From Acrasis kona (lineage: Eukaryota > Heterolobosea > Eutetramitea > Acrasida > Acrasidae), in the NCBI GenBank assembly GCA_026419775.2, contig JAOPGA020001314.1:1-31034 (forward strand): a stretch of 31,034 nt of DNA, read 5' to 3'. The translations under genes were made by a program, and so were the position numbers. How positions within the stretch are numbered: position 1 is the stretch's first letter; each line of letters opens with the position of its first letter. Shown here one piece after another: positions 9,958-19,989 of the stretch. The notes under the pieces were generated by a model. It had not been told where the DNA came from and searched no databases. It worked only from the letters and a program-made list of their open reading frames with translations.

Positions 9958-10341
9958 ATATCCTTATATATTGAATCTTTCTCTGCCTATGTTGTAATCA
10001 ACCACAAAAGAAACACACCACCCCACCGCCTCCTACCAAAGCTTCAAAAATAGATGGCGGTAAGTTTATAATTCTTGTGTTATATTTGAGGGCTCGAAAA
10101 CATTATTAAAGAGGCATAAAGATAATCCTTAATCAGCGTGGATAAATGTACGGGGTGTAGAATCTTCAATGAAATAGCAGAAATTTATTTGAGAATGTTT
10201 AAACAAGAATACTGTGGAATATATTGTAAACTACCAATAAACTTTCAGGCTTATCCCTGTTTTATAAAAAAAAATGGATGTAGTTAAGCGTTTTTCTAGT
10301 AAGATACAGTCAAAAAGCCACTCCAAGTGTTGAGGAAGATA
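9958..10341. other. Intergenic stretch without a clear gene
   Basis: This stretch is AT-rich. A 50-codon frame at about 10128-10287 (it contains DKCTGCRIFNEIAEIYLRMF) has no start and no recognisable family, and I leave it unannotated. Confidence 0.3.
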
Positions 10342-11297
10342 TCAACCCCACTCATTTGATTGGGTCTCACATTGGATCTCTAATCCTCTGAGGCGCTGAT
10401 CAGTGTCTCGGAGCACCTGCTCTAACAGCATAATTCTTTGTTGGTGCACCGCATTTTGACTTTCCAAACAAACTTGCTTCGAGACTAGGTCACGGGTTTC
10501 TTTTTGTGAGATTAACAATTCCGTGCTCATGGCTTGAAATTTATTTTCGATTGACCTGTGCCTGTCCTCGGCGAGAAGCTTAGCTTGTTCTCTTTCATAC
10601 CGCATGCCTTTTATTACATCCAAAGCACTTTGCATGTTTGCAAATGCTTCCTCTGCAAATAAAACAAAGTTTTTGATGAGGGGCTGTTTGTTATTTCACA
10701 TGATGAACTTTATGTGACTTACTGGTTGACTTAAGATGAAACCGTACCAAACAAGATGGTAGTTGATCCACCTATTAGGAACAATCACATCCTTTAAGTG
10801 CCTTGTATTAACTAACTTAAGATTATTATCAATTCTTAAAGATCTTTGAATGGGATCCCTCACATCGATAAGGACCATTTCACCAGGATCAGACCTCTCC
10901 AGAAAAGAAGTTACAGCCTGTTCAGACACATGGTTGGTCTGTTGTGCTTCTGTTGCAGATAAGTTAGATGAACCATATACAGATAAGTTATATGAACCAT
11001 AATGGTTCTATCTGCAATTTGTCTGTCCGTAAGTCCTTGCTTGACGAGTTCAGTGAAATTGTCTAAGTAGGTGTCGACTGCATTGTAGAACTATGACTGC
11101 ATTAGTAGAATGGTCAAGTAAGTATGTACGTTAGTGTTAAATATGAGTTTTTCATCCTTAAGTTCGCTTTCAATCATATCACTGAGTTGTATTGACAGCA
11201 AAGTGGCGTCTTGTTTGAAGATATCATTTATATTGCTTATCCTCTCCAGAATCTGAGCCCTTCTGTGTTTCTCTTTCTTATTCATCCTTCCCTTCAT
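10342..11297 (-). CDS. Spliced gene of unknown function with coiled-coil C terminus
   Basis: The start ATG at 11295-11297 opens a basic, helical N terminus (MKGRMNKKEKHRRAQILERI). A 39-nt intron (11090-11128) then joins in frame to a segment containing VDTYLDNFTELVKQ. At the other end, an exon containing DPGEMVLIDVRDPIQRSL and VWYGFILSQP joins through a 39-nt intron (10684-10722) to the last exon (10342-10683). That exon is a clear coiled coil (EREQAKLLAEDRHRSIENKF, then HQQRIMLLEQVLRDTDQRL). The link between the second and third exons, near 10956-11060, is unresolved because a 24-bp tandem repeat lies there and no standard donor is visible. Two adjacent genes are possible. I do not recognise either half. 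Confidence 0.5.
10956..11001. repeat. 24-bp tandem repeat, two copies
   Basis: cagataagttagatgaacca and cagataagttatatgaacca start at 10956 and 10980 and differ by one base. They sit where the splicing of the surrounding minus-strand gene is unclear. Confidence 0.75.
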
Positions 11298-11357
11298 GGT
11301 TATAATAATAATAGCACGAGAGTTGTTTAAATAATTTTGTTTATAAGACCCATCTGT

Positions 11358-11390
11358 ATAAATAAATAAATAAATAAATAAATAAATTAA
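11358..11390. repeat. (AAAT)n microsatellite
   Basis: About seven head-to-tail copies of the tetranucleotide aaat (aataaataaataaataaata and onward). It lies just upstream of the MITE-like element. Confidence 0.9.
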
Positions 11391-11416
11391 TTGTAAAAGA
11401 ATAATTTGTTTTTATA

Positions 11417-11711
11417 TTACCGGTCAAGTTCAAGTTAATCATCAATCCAAGTTCAATCACAAAATTGATTTAAAATTATATCTTACAATTTTCAACATTA
11501 AATATCAAACATCAGGCGTCGCAACCCACAGATCTTTTAACATTAATCTGAGATCTTAGTAGAATACTCAATAGATATAAATGATATCTTTGAAATCACA
11601 TTGTTATGGAGATGATACATGTGTCCAAAAACGGTCAACCAAGTCAAAATGATTAACTTGACTCTGAAATTTTATTTTTAAGAAAGTGCTTGTCTTGAAC
11701 TTGACCGGTAA
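11417..11711. mobile_element. MITE-like element with TA duplication
   Basis: ttaccggtcaagttcaag at the left end (11417-11434) and cttgaacttgaccggtaa at the right (11694-11711) are perfect 18-bp terminal inverted repeats of a 295-bp AT-rich segment. Both ends are flanked by TA (11415-11416 and 11712-11713), as expected for Tc1/mariner-type insertion. No coding capacity is seen. A related inner motif, caagttaatc, is repeated in both orientations inside the element and again near 11782. The superfamily assignment is inferred from the TA alone. Confidence 0.7.
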
Positions 11712-11713
11712 TA

Positions 11714-12213
11714 GTTCAATGAATAATTTTATTACATGTTGCGATATAGTGTTTTTTGATTGTTGTATGTATTGCCCGTCTTTGTCAAGTTAATCTTTTA
11801 TGTCAAGACAATCAGAAAAATCGAAAATTTCCCTAATAATCCCTGATCGTGCTGAATCAGATACGGCCACTATTAACAAAAAGTGATGCACTTGACATAA
11901 ACTGGCAATATGTTACAGATGTAACGTACAATCTAATACGGGTAGTAGAATAACGTCTTGGCTTTCTCCTATCATTCTGTAAATCATGATTACTTGCAGA
12001 ACCAAGTCACCAGCAAATGCCATCCTGCTAATTTGGTGTTCACCAAAGCTGTACCCTTTTTAATTTCACGCAATGTGATTGTCACATTAATAATAACTTT
12101 ATAAATTCGTTCACCATCAGCGCTTTGTTCATAATATTTTTTTGTGTATTAAATAGGACCTGCTTCCGTGTTGATTTGCGTTAAAAATCCCGAGTCTTCT
12201 CCACAATATAGAT
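11714..12213. other. Intergenic stretch upstream of APC2
   Basis: About 500 AT-rich bases with no credible open frame and no RNA gene that I can see. It presumably holds the APC2 promoter. A further copy of the gtcaagttaatc motif of the neighbouring MITE-like element lies near 11780. Confidence 0.4.
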
Positions 12214-14473
12214 ATGTCTTTGACCACTAGTATAAGCCGCTTTTCTTGCGACCCGATATTGTTGGTTTAGAATTTTTGATAAACGTAAACCCAAACAAGT
12301 CAACTTCATCATAGGTTAATGAGTGTCCTGCTGAGGCATGGAGTTGTTCAGTGCATTACCCCTCCAAAATTTGAATTAATACTATCATCAATCGATACTT
12401 TTGTGAAAACTGGGAAATTAAACAAGGGTTTTGAAACAGATTTAAGAGACATACAAGAGTTTTATGGTGCAAATATTGGAGTAACGCTGTATGAATATAT
12501 TAGGGACAGTACGCTAAACACGAATGATACCATCCTAACGTCATACAAAGTACGTACGTAATCAACCAACTATCTAACAAAGTGAAGAAATTTGAAAAAT
12601 TCAGAGGAGTGTTGGACTTAATGTCCGAGATTTTTTCTCACGACTTCAGCAAAAGCTTTGTTAATTCCATCGAAGCTAATTCTACCTTAAAAGATCTGGT
12701 TAGTAGTGGCATGGATGCTTACAAGAGGGGACAGTCGGGTGAATCTACCGAGCAAGGTAACTCATTTATAGCACATAAAGATTCTCACTCATTTTCAAGA
12801 TGAGTTAATTTTGTCTACACTTGCGTTGGTATCCAAACATCAAACTTTAGAATTTATTCCATTTGAAATTGAACTTCCAACATCTACATTTGATGAGCCA
12901 AAACTATGTGATTTAAAGGTGATTGTGGAGAATCTGGCTGATGACTTTTCACAGTTTGTGGGAGATTGGAAGAACCAAATGATCACACATTTATTTGAAT
13001 CATTCGGAAGGATGAGGTGCGTAGTGATTTCACTTCAAACTAATAACCAGAATTTCTGAACTTTTTGACATTATTGTTGATTTTCCAGAAAGTAAACCAG
13101 CCTTGATTGATCTCAAGGAATGCCTTAGCAAAGTTAACCTTGACGACCACTTGGTGAATACATACAAAGCATCGTAATCATTTAATCAAACTTTAACTAA
13201 CAATAATAGATTACGAAAACGTTTGTTACATGCAGGAGCGCAAACACCAGACATTATCATTCAGTTCATCTCCACTGTACGTTCATTTAGCATCATTGAC
13301 CAAACAGGAAGATACCTGAAAGCAATCATGAAGGACATTACAGACTACTTAATGACCAGAGAAGATACCATAAAGTGCTTATCAAAAATGATGACAGAAG
13401 AAGGTGGTGAACTATGGGAAGAACTGGAGGATCCGACAGTTATTAGAACAGAAGAAGAGGAAGATGAGGAAAAACCAGCTTTAGATTCATCGAAACCTGA
13501 TCTAATAAAAATCTTTGTGGACATGCATCGTGGAAACAAGGACCTGTTCATTAACGAATACAAAGACACATTAACCGAAAAATTATTAAAAGGAGGTTTC
13601 GATATTGAAGTAGAGACGCGTACTGTGGAATTGTTGAAAATACGTTTCGGAGAGAAGGCACTTTATTACTGTGAAATCATGCTAAAGGACATTTCCGACT
13701 CCAAGTTCATCAATAATAACATTAATTCACAATTATCCAACGAAGACCAACTGGAAGTCAAAATCATTTCAAGAAACTTCTGGCCATCATCTGCTCAAGA
13801 AACCGAAGACGTCACGCAACATGTGAGTTTAACATTTTACATTCTTTATTAACACTAACAGTCAAAATTACATCCTTCTGTTCGGGATATGATGGATGCA
13901 TTCCAACAACAATATCAAAAACTAAAAGCACCAAGAAGATTACTTTGGCAACCCTGCTTAGGACAAATCGACATCATCGTCACCATAGGTCATTCCGAAG
14001 TTCCGATAACAACCAACCCAATAGACGCTTCACTACTTTTATATTTTGCAGAGGATGAGACGTTTACTGTTCCGAAGCTTTGCGAACTATTAAACATTTC
14101 ACAAGACGTCTGCGACAAAAAGATCTCACATTGGGTCAAGATGGGTTTGTTGAAGATGGTTGACCAAGGACTTTATTCCATACAAGACGAATACAATCCA
14201 GACCAGAACGAGACTGAGGCGGTTGAGGACTCTGACTCTAATAAGAAGGGAGGAAGACAGGCCTTGATGAGACAGTACGATGACATTGTTCACGGGATGT
14301 TGTCGACAATGGATTCCATGGACGCAAGTAGGATCCATCAAATGTTGAGCATGGTGATTAGTGACCCGTTGCCTACATATGATTATGATGTGCAGGAATT
14401 AAGAGTATATCTACAAGAGCTCATCGAGGAGGGTGTTCTTGAAATTGAGTCAAACATGTATCGACTAAAATAA
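12214..14473 (+). CDS. APC2: Anaphase-promoting complex subunit 2 (cullin-like)
   Basis: This is the cullin scaffold of the APC/C ubiquitin ligase, which holds the RING subunit APC11 and drives mitotic exit. Seven exons join in frame: 12214-12260, 12300-12549, 12588-12756, 12800-13016, 13051-13173, 13210-13822 and 13862-14473 (about 676 residues). The cullin-homology part shows LRKRLLHAGAQTPDIIIQFI, DYLMTREDTIKCL, LFINEYKDTLTEKLL and ELLKIRFGEKALYYCEIMLK. The C-terminal winged-helix (WHB) part shows QYDDIVHGMLSTM and ends EIESNMYRLK. The protein is shorter than human APC2 (822) at the N terminus. The edges of introns 1 and 2 have alternatives; I chose those giving 38-39 nt and an open frame. 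The stop overlaps AATAAA. Confidence 0.92.
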
Positions 14474-14556
14474 AACAATTGTTGTATTGTATGTCCAAAC
14501 TAATGTTGGTTTAATGTTTTCTGGAGTGAACAATCTTGACGCAATGTTGAATTTCA

Positions 14557-15188
14557 TTAGTGCCCTCCACATATCCATTGATGACTTATTCCGTTATTTA
14601 CTCTTGACAATTCTGCTACAGATGTCCAAGAACATTGACAGCAGTATGATGTTTTATCTATCCGTTGGTTAGTTGATTATCTACTGCTAACTTACTGTCG
14701 TTCTCTATTAGTGCACCACCGACAGTTTCGGGGTAGTGGTTCCGAAAGTACAAAGAGTTTACCTTCTTATCCCACTCCGTATTGTCAAATTTTACAACTT
14801 TGAAGTCACACTTTGTACAGCGAATGTTGTTGCACCTCCTTCTATCAGCAAAAGAGTATATACCTTCCTTGTAGCAATCATTTCCAATATGTACAGAGGG
14901 ACATTTAGTGCTCTTTTTGGTGGAAGATGAAGGTCCCCAAGTGGATGTTCTTGCTTTAGGAACAACTTCCTTGGTATTGGAAGCAGGTGGAGGAGGAGTG
15001 GAGCTTAGGCCACTCATTATATCATCTAACTCTCTGTCGTGAGTATACATCGGAAGACTCGAGCTCCTCTCTTCTGTAACTATTCGTTTATTTATATTTT
15101 TGACTGCTATGGGATTTGAGTGGATGTCTTTCATGTTCCGCACATCCATAATCGAGTCTATCTCACTAATTAGCGCATCAACATCCAT
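14557..15188 (-). CDS. CFAP418: CFAP418 (C8orf37) homologue
   Basis: This is a homologue of the cilium and flagellum associated protein CFAP418, whose human form is needed for photoreceptor outer-segment integrity. Two exons (14696-15188 and 14557-14657) with a 38-nt intron give 197 residues, close to the human 207. The N terminus is disordered and rich in Ser/Thr/Pro. The conserved C-terminal domain reads RRRCNNIRCTKCDFKVVKF, then SLYFRNHYPE, then across the splice junction SYCCQCSWTSV and the very end HQWICGGH, which parallels the human CQCSW and WVCGKH. The Cys pairs suggest a metal-binding fold. The start lies 92 bp from the divergent RSPH1-like gene, another axonemal protein. Confidence 0.9.
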
Positions 15189-15280
15189 TATTGAACTGAT
15201 TATCTTCGCACTTCAACTTTATTTCGTATTTTGACAAAATATGTATTTGCCGCTCAATCTTTGTAAAAAATCTACAGTCA

Positions 15281-16420
15281 ATGTCAGATTTAAATGAAGA
15301 ACCAGTGGAAGATCAAGAACAAGTAATTTCGGAGCAGCCACCTCCAGAAGTAGTTGTTAAAATACCTTTATTTTGGAAATTGCTAGATGACGGGAAGGTT
15401 GGGGCAGCATTTAAGCTGTTGAGGGAAGCCAAACAAAGATCTGGAGATGACGAAGATGGTGAAGCGGAACAGCCGCCTGAAGATGAAGAAGGAAACAGTT
15501 CTGAAGAACCAATATTATCGTTCAAACAACTTCTGTCACTAAGACATCCTGTAGGCGGAGAGTCACTGATTCTATGGTCCACTAGGAATAATCGATTCCT
15601 TTTAGTTGAATATATTATGCAGAATGGTGGTAAAAATGCGTTTGGATTTCAAGATAAAAAGAACATGGAGATTTATGAAAAGTGGGAAGAAGAAAGACAA
15701 AGAATAGCACAGGAGGAGGAAGAGAAGAGAAAGGCTATAGAGGAAGGAGAAGAGCCCGAAGAAGAGCCTGAAGAGGATGGCGATGAAGAAAAACCAGACT
15801 TCGCAGCTACCACTGCTGAAGAACTATCTGTGTCCGCATACAAAGTTAGAGAGATAGGTGATGTAGGTCTCTATGAAGGTGAAAAAAACGAATCTGGAGC
15901 TCGACATGGACAAGGAATTTCGCTCTTTACCAATGGCGATTTTTATGCAGGCAGTTACAAAGACAATAAAAGAGAAGGACTTGGAACTTATAGATATAAA
16001 AACGGATGGTTCTATACTGGAGATTGGGTTGATAACAAAAGAACTGGTAAAGGAAGAATGTTCTATCCAGATGGAGGAAGGTATTATGGTGATTGGCTCA
16101 ACAACAGGAAGCATGGTTCTGGAACCTTCACATACCCCAACAGCGATCAATATATTGGCATGTGGAGGAATGACAAAAAAGAGGGTAAAGGCATTTATAA
16201 GTTCAACAAAGACAAATCACAATATGAAGGAGAGTGGATTGACAATGTGTTTTCAAAAGGTTTGTGGAGGTTGAACAATGATGTTGTGTATAGTGGAGAT
16301 TTTAAGAATGGTATTCCTTGCGGAGTAGGACAGTTCGACTTTGTGGCGAATGGAATAAAAGTTGAGGGACAGTTTGACGGTGGAAACAATTGGGTTGGTG
16401 GCAGGATGAGCGACCTATAA
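15281..16420 (+). CDS. RSPH1: Radial spoke head 1-like MORN-repeat protein
   Basis: Single exon, 379 residues. The C-terminal half is a run of about six MORN repeats (residues 200-360) such as ARHGQGISLFTNGDFYAGSY, GLGTYRYKNGWFYTGDW and GRMFYPDGGRYYGDW. The lead-in YEGEKNESGARHGQG closely parallels the start of RSPH1 (YEGGRNEAGERHGHG), a radial-spoke head protein of motile axonemes. Unlike animal RSPH1, there is a long N-terminal extension (about 185 residues). It has an ankyrin-like helical stretch (LSLRHPVGGESLILW) and a highly acidic, charged linker of EEE and EED runs. Another MORN-family role cannot be excluded. It converges on the CRD gene with 24 bp between stops; AATAAA follows the stop. 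Confidence 0.82.
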   Translation: MSDLNEEPVEDQEQVISEQPPPEVVVKIPLFWKLLDDGKVGAAFKLLREAKQRSGDDEDGEAEQPPEDEEGNSSEEPILSFKQLLSLRHPVGGESLILWSTRNNRFLLVEYIMQNGGKNAFGFQDKKNMEIYEKWEEERQRIAQEEEEKRKAIEEGEEPEEEPEEDGDEEKPDFAATTAEELSVSAYKVREIGDVGLYEGEKNESGARHGQGISLFTNGDFYAGSYKDNKREGLGTYRYKNGWFYTGDWVDNKRTGKGRMFYPDGGRYYGDWLNNRKHGSGTFTYPNSDQYIGMWRNDKKEGKGIYKFNKDKSQYEGEWIDNVFSKGLWRLNNDVVYSGDFKNGIPCGVGQFDFVANGIKVEGQFDGGNNWVGGRMSDL

Positions 16421-16444
16421 GCACAATTCAATAAAAATGAAAAT

Positions 16445-17239
16445 TTATGTATTTGAAGGTTTACATTTTGATGGATCTGGTGGGGTTGGGGTATCGAAAG
16501 TGCACAGCTTCCTCACCATCCTCTCATCGCAGTGGTCCGCCATTTCATCACATATAGTTTTTAGATAACTTCTTGGGTCTTGGTGTTGGCCATTTAGGCA
16601 CGGCGTGAAATTAATCCCACAAAACATCTTTTTAATTACATTTTTACATTCTAAAGAGGACGTCGAGGATGCGAAACTTTGATATCTTCTTGACGCAACC
16701 AAGTCCATGTTATTCCATACTTGACTCGCACTTTGAATGTTCTTGACGGAGTATACAGGTTGAGTGACAAATGTAGAGTTACAGAATTGTAGACCAGTGG
16801 GAAGAACACAGGAATATAAATTCAGATCTTGTGTGTGAGGTGTGCAGACTTGCTCATCATCTACATAAATGTCTCCAGTATAGCATGTAAGTGTGGTATC
16901 ACCTGGACCGCATCCACAAGCAGCGTAGTATCTCACACAACCACTTCTGCAGAATGCATTCTGAGTTTGGCAGTACGGACATTTTGGAAAACGGGAAGCA
17001 CAAGTATACGACCTGAATGCTTCTAGACATTCTCCTGTATTCACTTTCATTGTGCCGCTGTATTTGGAATAAAACTCTGAAGCCTCTTTGTCCATCTCTC
17101 TTTCATTTGGCACGTACAGAGATGACACATCATAGGATATTTCTTTACAAAAGCCAAGTCCTGATATCTCACGGCACCTCAAATCATCCTGGAGGGATGC
17201 CAAAGCAAAAAAGATTATCAAGATGAGTGTCAACTTCAT
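16445..17239 (-). CDS. Secreted protein with two frizzled-type cysteine-rich domains
   Basis: Single exon, 264 residues. A signal peptide (MKLTLILIIFFALASL) is followed by two modules whose cysteine spacing resembles the frizzled/Smoothened CRD. The first reads GLGFCKEISYDVSSLYVPN, then CLEAFRSYTCASRFPKC and CRSGCVRYYAACGCG. The second reads LQFCNSTFVTQPVYSV, then CKNVIKKMFCGINFTPC and ICDEMADHCDERM. A proline-rich tail ends the protein. No transmembrane helix or GPI-like tail is visible, so it should be secreted or lumenal. CRDs bind lipids or ligands in known receptors; the role here is unknown. It diverges from TAPT1 (183 bp apart). Confidence 0.72.
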   Translation of the reverse strand: MKLTLILIIFFALASLQDDLRCREISGLGFCKEISYDVSSLYVPNEREMDKEASEFYSKYSGTMKVNTGECLEAFRSYTCASRFPKCPYCQTQNAFCRSGCVRYYAACGCGPGDTTLTCYTGDIYVDDEQVCTPHTQDLNLYSCVLPTGLQFCNSTFVTQPVYSVKNIQSASQVWNNMDLVASRRYQSFASSTSSLECKNVIKKMFCGINFTPCLNGQHQDPRSYLKTICDEMADHCDERMVRKLCTFDTPTPPDPSKCKPSNT

Positions 17240-17422
17240 TTTGAATCCTTACAACTATTGTTGGATTACCTGTTTTTGATTGTTCGCATATTACTAATAC
17301 TGGAGCATAAACATACGTTATAAACCTTAATTATCATCAGGATATTTATTTTCTGGTACTCTGAAACTTTGTGTTTTGATTGTAATGCTAAAAGAAGGGC
17401 TAGAGTACACGTATGAACAGAC

Positions 17423-19259
17423 ATGAATCCTATCCTTAAAGATAAACTTACAGACACAAGGACTCGATCCTCATCAAATGCTGTTAGTCCTGGTAAACAG
17501 ACGGTACCAAAAATACAAATTCCAATACATCCATCGACAACAATAAGAAGAAACAAGTTAGTAAAAGCGAGAAGAAGTTCTTCTCTCCCAGATATATCAG
17601 ATGTAACACCAACAAAAAACATTACAGCATTACCACCACTACCCCTTCAAACACCAATGTCAACAAAAAAGATAGTGTCGCCACCTAATAAACTATCAAC
17701 AAATACTCCACGTGGTAACTTCTCGCCAAGACAATTATCACCCATGCAACCCAACTCGAACATTAACGTTACCAACATACCAGTACAGGGGCGGCAAAAG
17801 AGAAACTATCCTGCTAGTTTTATGAGATATTTACAACAAGAATTTAACTCATACGCCACCGACGAGGATGTATCCAACATTAATGAAACAAAAAATACAC
17901 CTACCAATCCACCTCGCGAATCTGCGCGCACAGAGGCAACAAGGCGCCACATGTATAATACACTTAAAGTACCTGTAGAACTTGAGAAGGTAAATGCTTC
18001 AAAACTCAACATTTTATTAATATATAGTTACTGTTTTTCGGGTTTCTCATCTGTCTTGACACATTCTTGTACTTCTTCACGTTCCTACCACTGCGTCTCT
18101 TGTTGATAATATATACCATAATCATGCGTAGAAGAAAAACAACCAGGATGGCCAAGGCACACTTGATTGATTTGGTTAGAGGGTTGTCACTAATTATAAA
18201 CGTTATACTAATAAATTTATACTGGGATTATTCCCACGTATATCATATTGTTCGTGGAGAAAGTGCATTAAAACTTTATGTCATCTATAATATGTTAGAA
18301 GTGTTTGATCGGTTGTGTTCTGCGTTCGGTCAGGACGTTCAAGACTCATTGTATTTTGGTGTGACTGACTTTACAAAATTTTCAAACGTAAATGAAGTAT
18401 GGAAGAGGGATAGGAAAATATTCTCTTTTTTGTGCGCTGCATTACCTTGTGCATTTCATATTGTGTTTGGTATGATCATCAACACCATTTATTTGTGTAA
18501 GTATGATTATTCTAATCAACACTAAAATGTAAAGACGTCCATACTTTACTCCAATTATTTAGAGTTATAACGTTAAATGTTGCTTTGAATTCACAAAACA
18601 ATGCATTGTTCACTTTACTTGTGTCGAATAATTTTGTTGAATTGAAGGGAAATGTTTTCAAGAAGGTAAATGAGGACAATCTGATGCAAGTTTCTTGTGG
18701 GGGTACGTTTTGTAAGCATTTTATCTAAATCATCAATCTAGATATTCTTGAGAGGTTTCAAATCATCATCTATGGGATACTGATCTTTCTACAAAATGCA
18801 AGAAGTGCGGTATTTGGAGGAGAAGAGTTACTATCAATAACGGTAAGTTCCTGACTACACATTCTATAATTTCTTTAGACCATGTTTGTTGCGGAGATTT
18901 TTGTTGATGCCATAAAGCACGCTTTTATTGCGAAGTATAATGATATACGGTCTGATGTTTATGGAAGACACCGACTTAAATTGTGTGAAGATCTTGCCAC
19001 AAGCAGAAGAGATTCTTTCCTTGAGAATTCAAGTGCTGCTTCGACCAGGATAGGATTCATAGAGATACCGATGGTTGCACTCAGCATGAGGGTATTCATG
19101 CAATCTGCTCCTTACCTCGTTCCTCTTGATAATTTCCTTAATGTGATCGCATACCTGTTAGGTTATGTTTGTCTTTTTGCTCTAAAGATACTTTTGTCTG
19201 TGGTGATTGTTGGTTATGCGTCTCAGAAGCTTTCAAGAAGAGAAGTTAAGGTGTCATAA
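17423..19259 (+). CDS. TAPT1: TAPT1/EMP65-family multipass membrane protein
   Basis: Five exons join in frame to about 561 residues, against 567 in human TAPT1: 17423-17989, 18028-18496, 18535-18702, 18742-18842 and 18879-19259. A 190-residue disordered, Ser/Pro-rich N terminus precedes the family core. The core reads LLFFGFLICLDTFLYFFTFL, VRGLSLIINVILINL, HIVRGESALKLYVIYNMLEV, DRLCSAFGQDVQDSLYFG, VITLNVALNSQNNALFTLL, NNFVELKGNVFKK and DAIKHAFIAKYNDIRSDVYG. TAPT1 in animals is linked to ciliary base and Golgi function; the yeast homologue is an ER folding factor. Intron 2 uses an AAAG acceptor, chosen because it restores the conserved HTLLQLFRVITLNV stretch. Confidence 0.92.
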
Positions 19260-19289
19260 ATCAATAACATTAAAGTAACAAAAGTGTAT

Positions 19290-19505
19290 TTATTGTTTGT
19301 TTTCTTCTTGTTGTTGTGCAACGGCCTCTTCTAGTGACAATGTCTTAGCTCCTCCTGTGCTTTGTTGCCTGTGTTGTTCCACCATGTCTTGTTTGCTGTG
19401 GTTTACATACTCTACGTGGGGATCGTTGTTCTGGCCGTACTTGTCGGATCTGAATGCTCCGTTAGCGTTCATTTGCTTGTGCATATCGTTATCGTATCTG
19501 CTCAT
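19290..19505 (-). CDS. Small hydrophilic protein, unknown
   Basis: An open frame of 71 residues starts MSRYDNDMHKQMNANGAFRS and ends EEAVAQQQEENKQ. It is polar throughout, with no signal peptide or membrane helix, and is probably disordered. I do not recognise it. It looks like a gene because its stop codon sits inside CAATAAA, like its neighbours, and because it converges on TAPT1 with 30 bp between stops. The length is short enough that chance cannot be excluded. Confidence 0.5.
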   Translation of the reverse strand: MSRYDNDMHKQMNANGAFRSDKYGQNNDPHVEYVNHSKQDMVEQHRQQSTGGAKTLSLEEAVAQQQEENKQ

Positions 19506-19989
19506 TGTTGTGTTTTGTTTTGTTGGTACTTATTTTTGCATGTGATTTTCCATTTGTTTTTAAATCCATCCACTCAATCAAAAAGAAAAAATAGATTGTC
19601 AATTCCCTATGACCCGTATACAACTGCAAAAATAGATTAGATCTTTTTAACCTCAAAAGTAGATATTTACTATGATACTATGTTACCCCGCAACAGTTTT
19701 TGTTGCATACTTCAAAACTAGGCAGTAGATGTTACATGAAGGGACGTTGATCGGCCATGATCGAAAAAACATTACAAACTATTATTGGATCGTACTTTGT
19801 TACAAGCATTCAAGTTAAATGAACCATTGGGACTTTGATGGTATATGGGTGTCAATTCCTTTCGTGGCGTAGTAGAAAAGTTCTGAGTGGAATATGGAGT
19901 TTAGTGATTAAGAATGAGGAGTAACAAAAAAATAAAAGAAAGTGCGTATAATCTTAAAGTTATTATCCATATATTTAACAATTTTACAT
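19506..19989. other. Intergenic stretch
   Basis: About 480 AT-rich bases between two minus-strand genes. No open frame of note, RNA gene or repeat was seen. Confidence 0.4.

Noticed and set aside
14487-14672. 61-codon plus-strand frame downstream of APC2
   Set aside because: It is antisense to the last exon of CFAP418, which is supported by the conserved CQCSW and C-terminal motif.
15313-15582. 89-codon minus-strand frame rich in Ser/Pro
   Set aside because: It is the antisense shadow of the acidic, low-complexity part of the RSPH1-like gene.
19297-19640. Plus-strand Cys/Leu-rich frames that look like membrane proteins
   Set aside because: They are antisense to the Gln-rich small ORF at 19290-19505; CAA/CAG codons read backwards give Leu and Cys.
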